DNA from: an uncultured bacterium
GTDB lineage: Bacteria > Cyanobacteriota > Vampirovibrionia > Gastranaerophilales > Gastranaerophilaceae
Direction: 5' to 3'
Length of the DNA stretch: 9,220 bases
NCBI GenBank assembly: GCA_946183815.1
Contig: CAMHDG010000045.1
Location: 1 to 9,220 of the forward strand
The notes below the pieces were generated by a model. The model searched no databases and was not told the origin of the DNA. It saw only the letters and a program-made list of their open reading frames with translations. Every line of letters begins with the position of its first letter. Position 1 is the stretch's first letter. Positions 6,121 to 9,220 of the stretch are shown piece after piece. The translations under genes were made by a program, and so were the position numbers.

Positions 6121-6966
6121 ATGAAATATAAACTCGGAATAATCGGATACCCTTTAGGTCATTCTATTTCACCAATTATTCAAAAAGCAGGACTGGAAAG
6201 TGTCGGGCTTGATGCAGATTACGACATTTTAGAAACCTCTGCAGAAGATTTGGTTGACAGAATAAAATATTTAAGAGTAAACGGTTACAACGGGTTTAAC
6301 GTAACTATTCCACATAAAATACCCATATCATTTTTTGTTAATGATATGGATAATTATGCAAATATTGCAGGTTGTATAAACACAGTAAAAATCACAGGTG
6401 ACCATAAGGATATGTATGGCTATAATACGGATATTTACGGCTTTAAATCTGCAATCCCCGAAGATATCGATTTGAAGGGTAAAAGTGCCTGCGTATTAGG
6501 TACAGGAGGGGCTTCAAGGGCTGCATCTGTCGGACTTATTGAAAAAGGGATTACCTCTATCCATTACTATACAAGAAATATTATCAATTCAGAAAAAACA
6601 ATAAATTATTTAAGAGATAAGTTTCCTAACGTAAAATTTGAATCACATCAAATTCAGAATGTCACAGCCATGCCTGAAACCTCGATTGTTGTAAATGCAA
6701 CTCCTATCGGAATGAAGGGTTATGCTGCAGATTTAAAACCTATAAATGATATGGTTATAAAATCACTTGACAAATCAACGGTTGTTTACGATATTGTCTA
6801 TAACCCGTTAACTACGGAGTTATTAAAATCTGCACAAAAAGAGGGTTTGAGAACTATTGAAGGGCTTGATATGTTGTTGTATCAGGCACAAAGAGCAATC
6901 CAAATCTGGACAGGAAAAACACCTGATATTCGAGATATGAAAATCCCTGCTTTAAGAAGTTTATAA
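6121..6966 (+). CDS. aroE: Shikimate dehydrogenase
   Basis: It reduces 3-dehydroshikimate to shikimate with NADPH, the fourth step of chorismate synthesis. The 281 residues match the usual AroE length of 270-290. Substrate residues are S15 and S17 (GHSISP), K66 in NVTIPHK (60-66), N87 (INT) and D104 (NTDIYG). The nucleotide-binding loop is GTGGASRA (127-134). NATPIGM (192-198), DIVYNPLTTELL (224-235) and EGLDMLLYQAQ (247-257) complete the signature. AGGAG at 6108-6112 overlaps the map stop, with 8 bases to the ATG, so it is probably the last gene of the operon. Its stop is one base from the stop of the oppositely oriented gene at 6968, with no visible terminator between them. Confidence 0.97.
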   Translation: MKYKLGIIGYPLGHSISPIIQKAGLESVGLDADYDILETSAEDLVDRIKYLRVNGYNGFNVTIPHKIPISFFVNDMDNYANIAGCINTVKITGDHKDMYGYNTDIYGFKSAIPEDIDLKGKSACVLGTGGASRAASVGLIEKGITSIHYYTRNIINSEKTINYLRDKFPNVKFESHQIQNVTAMPETSIVVNATPIGMKGYAADLKPINDMVIKSLDKSTVVYDIVYNPLTTELLKSAQKEGLRTIEGLDMLLYQAQRAIQIWTGKTPDIRDMKIPALRSL

Positions 6967-6967
6967 G

Positions 6968-7999
6968 TTATGCAGAAACTTTGCCCTTGCGTGCATTTTG
7001 CTGCTTATGATACATAGCGGAAATGTTATCAATTTGTGGACCGACATATTTGTCAACGACAATATTTTCAACAAATCTGTCAATAGGTTTTGCCATAAGT
7101 GCTAACGCAGTAAGACCACCTATTGATTTTAATATTCTGTTGTTAAACATTCTGCCTTTTTCCATTTTTCTCACAACATCAAAAGCATGGCTTTGTTTTT
7201 CTTCCATAGTCATATCTTTTGTTGCTTTAACAAATTTGTTGAATGCTTTTTTAGAAAGCCCCTCCGGTGCAACCCCGTCAAGCAGTTGTTGTCTTTCATC
7301 AATTAATCTGTCAACAACAGAATTTGCATATTTTTTTACATTTTCAGGGGTTACTTTCTTAACGACTTGTCTTTTAAAGAGATTTACCGCCATTTTTAAA
7401 GGGTTTCTGTTTTTCTTGTGAGTATTTTGGTGTTTTAAAATTTCGTCAAATTTACCTGATAAAGATTCTTTATAAGCATCTTTGTCAACCAAACCTGCTT
7501 CGTTAAGGAAATTCTTATGTTCCCCTGATTTCATAGAATCAAGGACAGTGTCAGAAATACGTTCTCTTTCGTTGATAGAAAGCCCCGTTTTACCATAGGC
7601 AGCACCGCCATTCACAAGTGACTGACCTATTTTAACTGCACCCGTTGGCAGGAACACACTTGCTAAAAGTTGGGTAACAAACTGCTTGGATGCTCTGCCT
7701 TTGCTTGGATCTTGGTTTGAATATTCATCTTGCTTATATTTATCTGCAATATCCGCACTGATATAGCCTATTGCAGGAAGCCATGACAAGTTTGCAAGCA
7801 TAGGGCTAATCGGTCTTATTGCTTCACCTAATTCGTTTGTATAGCCTAACGCTCTGATTGGCATTTCAGCATAGATATCTTTTCTTTTAACAGGTTTTAT
7901 AACCTCTTGTTCACTTTTAAAATTAATTTTGTTTAATTGCTCTCTGTTTAGTAAATAACTGTTATTAATTCCGTTTATCAAGACTAACCCTTTCAACAC
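6968..7999 (-). CDS. Uncharacterised protein, probably lineage-restricted (Melainabacteria-like)
   Basis: I cannot assign a function to this 343-residue protein. It is Lys/Arg-rich, especially in 195-285, with three hydrophobic stretches: about 63-83 (ISPMLANLSWLPAIGYISAD), 106-128 (QFVTQLLASVFLPTGAVKIG) and 290-303 (LKSIGGLTALALMA). There is no signal peptide at the start. The middle 140-285 is charged and mostly helical in character. The segment LGYTNELGEAIRPI at 51-64 and SADIADKYK at 81-89 look like conserved motifs that I associate, from memory only, with uncharacterised Gastranaerophilales proteins. Membrane association by re-entrant or amphipathic segments is possible but unproven. The first in-frame start is GTG at 7999 without a ribosome site; TTG at 7981 is preceded by AAAGGG six bases upstream and may be the true start. 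GC and frame look native, with no disruption. Confidence 0.8.
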   Translation of the reverse strand: MLKGLVLINGINNSYLLNREQLNKINFKSEQEVIKPVKRKDIYAEMPIRALGYTNELGEAIRPISPMLANLSWLPAIGYISADIADKYKQDEYSNQDPSKGRASKQFVTQLLASVFLPTGAVKIGQSLVNGGAAYGKTGLSINERERISDTVLDSMKSGEHKNFLNEAGLVDKDAYKESLSGKFDEILKHQNTHKKNRNPLKMAVNLFKRQVVKKVTPENVKKYANSVVDRLIDERQQLLDGVAPEGLSKKAFNKFVKATKDMTMEEKQSHAFDVVRKMEKGRMFNNRILKSIGGLTALALMAKPIDRFVENIVVDKYVGPQIDNISAMYHKQQNARKGKVSA

Positions 8000-8094
8000 A
8001 TACTTATAAATACTTCTGCTTATATAATTTTGCTCAATAATGATTTTTGACTAAAACAGCAAAAAAGTTTACAAATCGGCAAAATTTGTTACAA

Positions 8095-8172
8095 AGGGGT
8101 AAATATATTCTACATTTAGGATAGATATGAGAATATCAAAAAAATTTACCCCATTTACCCCCATTTACCCCT
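8095..8172 (-). repeat. GGGGTAAAT repeat array and hairpin downstream of trpS
   Basis: On the - strand, directly at the trpS stop codon, GGGGTAAAT occurs three times (complements of 8163-8171, 8153-8161 and 8144-8152, period 9-10), and an inverted copy lies at 8096-8104. The inverted copy can pair with any of the three; with the nearest copy the stem extends through ATATTC (8105-8110) and GAATAT (8131-8136), leaving a CAAAAAA bulge. As a terminator of trpS it is unusual, because the T-rich tract is inside the structure and only TTTG follows it. The remaining part of the 8000-8170 gap is AT-rich, with a small ACAAAT/ATTTGT hairpin at 8071-8089 and no gene. Confidence 0.6.
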
Positions 8173-9172
8173 AGTACATTTTAACTAAATCACGAACCTG
8201 AGTAAGAATTTTCCCTGCCTCAACTCTTGCTTTTTGAGAGCCTGTCTGGAGAATATCTTTAACCTCATCGATATGATTTTCGTAATATGCACGTTTTTCT
8301 CTTATTTCGGCAAAACGTTCGTTTATTTTTGTCCCAAGTTCACGTTTACATTGAGCACATCCACGCAAACCTTTTTCACACTCTTGTCTTACCGTTGAGA
8401 TTTCTTCTTCTGAACCAAATATTTTCCAGTATTTGAAAGCAACTTCACATTCATCAGGATGACCTAAATCATCTTTTCTTAATCTGCTGCGGTCTGTTAT
8501 CGCACTCATAACTTTCTTTGCGGTAACTTCTGCACTATCCGATATTTTAATATCGTTATTAAACGATTTACCCATTTTATTTCCGTCTAACCCGCAAATA
8601 AGTGAGCAGGCATTCAGTTTTGGTTGTGGCTCATTAAAGAAATCTGTGTTATAGACATTATTAAATCTTCTTGCAATATCTCTTGTAAGTTCAACGTGAG
8701 CGACCTGATCTATCCCGACAGGAACAAAATCAGCGTTAAACATAAGAATATCCGCAGTCATTAAAACGGGATACCCCATAAGACCGTAACCTATTTGAGA
8801 ATTTGTACCCTCTTTTGACTTTAAAATTTTTGCCATGTCTTTAAGGGTCGGGTCACGCTCTACCCAGTTTTGAGGAGTAATCATGCTCAAATACAAATGT
8901 AACTCTGCAATTTCAGGAACGTGTGACTGAACATAGATTGTCGATTTTTCAGGGTCAATACCTGATGCAAGCCAATCCATTGTAACATTTAAAACATCTT
9001 GTTTTAAATCGTCAGTTTTATCATACTTTGTAGTGAGAGCATGCCAGTCAGCAACAAAGAAAAAACATTCAAACTCTTTTTGGAGTTGAACCCAGTTGTC
9101 AATAACTCCTAAATAATGTCCTAAATGGAGTTTCCCTGTCGGGCGCATGCCTGATACTATTCTTTGTGCCAT
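8171..9172 (-). CDS. trpS: Tryptophanyl-tRNA synthetase
   Basis: This class I aminoacyl-tRNA synthetase charges tRNA-Trp using ATP and tryptophan. The 333 residues match the bacterial length. The HIGH-like signature is in SGMRPTGKLHLGHY (7-20), and the KMSKS loop appears as KMGKS (199-203). The tryptophan pocket is GYPVLMTADILMF (133-145), where D141 aligns with the indole-binding Asp of the B. stearothermophilus enzyme, followed by VGIDQVAHVELTRDIARRFN (152-171). The anticodon-binding helical region contains GCAQCKRELG (271-280). The ATG has a strong AAGGAG site (9179-9184 on the complement). The promoter is close, leaving a leader of only about a dozen bases, too short for a T-box or leader-peptide attenuator. 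The stop codon lies inside the GGGGTAAAT repeat array. Confidence 0.98.
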   Translation of the reverse strand: MAQRIVSGMRPTGKLHLGHYLGVIDNWVQLQKEFECFFFVADWHALTTKYDKTDDLKQDVLNVTMDWLASGIDPEKSTIYVQSHVPEIAELHLYLSMITPQNWVERDPTLKDMAKILKSKEGTNSQIGYGLMGYPVLMTADILMFNADFVPVGIDQVAHVELTRDIARRFNNVYNTDFFNEPQPKLNACSLICGLDGNKMGKSFNNDIKISDSAEVTAKKVMSAITDRSRLRKDDLGHPDECEVAFKYWKIFGSEEEISTVRQECEKGLRGCAQCKRELGTKINERFAEIREKRAYYENHIDEVKDILQTGSQKARVEAGKILTQVRDLVKMY

Positions 9173-9191
9173 AATTCTCTCCTTTATTTTG

Positions 9192-9220
9192 ATTATAGCA
9201 TAAAGGTAAATTATTGTTTA
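9192..9220 (-). promoter_or_regulatory. trpS promoter with extended -10
   Basis: On the complement, TATAAT occupies 9197-9192 and is preceded by TGC (9200-9198), giving an extended -10 (TGnTATAAT). TAAACA at 9220-9215 is a weak -35 (4 of 6 matches) with a 17-base spacer, and it touches the window edge. Transcription should start near 9185, immediately before the ribosome site. Confidence 0.65.

Noticed and set aside
7023..7421. 132-codon + strand open frame with many Ser/Phe/Leu residues
   Set aside because: It is antisense to the 343-residue gene and its Ser/Leu/Phe-rich composition is what antisense of a Lys-rich frame produces; no ribosome site.
8137..8172. Canonical Rho-independent terminator for trpS using the T-rich tract after the G-rich repeats
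   Set aside because: The three G-rich repeats before the T tract have no C-rich partner upstream of it; the only partner lies beyond the tract, so the geometry is wrong.
1..9220. CRISPR arrays, tRNA or rRNA genes, insertion sequences and riboswitches
   Set aside because: I saw no spaced repeats of CRISPR length, no cloverleaf-like segments, no transposase motifs and no long structured leaders; all gaps are under 200 bases.

Overview
The window is low-GC bacterial chromosome made mostly of housekeeping genes. Intergenic gaps are short (82 to 171 bases), and the start codons of udp, tpiA, aroE and trpS have good Shine-Dalgarno sites. The lineage is inferred, not proven. A 343-residue protein at 6968-7999 resembles uncharacterised proteins I associate with gut Melainabacteria (Gastranaerophilales, non-photosynthetic relatives of cyanobacteria), so I favour that group with moderate confidence. 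A low-GC Firmicute is the main alternative.

Layout. At 1-43 there is a GC-rich hairpin terminator for a gene outside the window. A FliA/WhiG-type sigma factor (196-1020, +) is followed by a uridine-phosphorylase-like gene (1103-1870, +). A very AT-rich gene for a gamma-class N6-adenine DNA methyltransferase (3695-1851, -) runs towards the phosphorylase and overlaps its 3' end by 20 bases. Triosephosphate isomerase (4544-3762, -) lies upstream of the methyltransferase. From the 156-base divergent region that follows, adk, map and aroE run rightward as a tight operon (4701-6966, +). aroE ends 1 base from the end of the oppositely oriented 343-residue hypothetical gene (7999-6968, -). After a repeat-rich 171-base gap comes tryptophanyl-tRNA synthetase (9172-8171, -), whose promoter lies at the right edge.

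How the genes relate. adk (adenine nucleotide balance), map (removal of initiator methionine) and aroE (shikimate pathway) share a promoter and are probably co-transcribed, although they are metabolically unrelated. tpiA is glycolytic and trpS supplies tryptophanyl-tRNA. The phosphorylase salvages pyrimidine nucleosides. The methyltransferase is the clearest accessory gene: it has no recognisable restriction partner in the window, is far more AT-rich than its neighbours, and is preceded by an AT-rich palindromic element.

I see no complete novel multi-gene system here. The items most worth a second look are the orphan methyltransferase with its flanking palindromes and 10-base direct repeat, the lineage-restricted hypothetical protein, and the GGGGTAAAT repeat array downstream of trpS.
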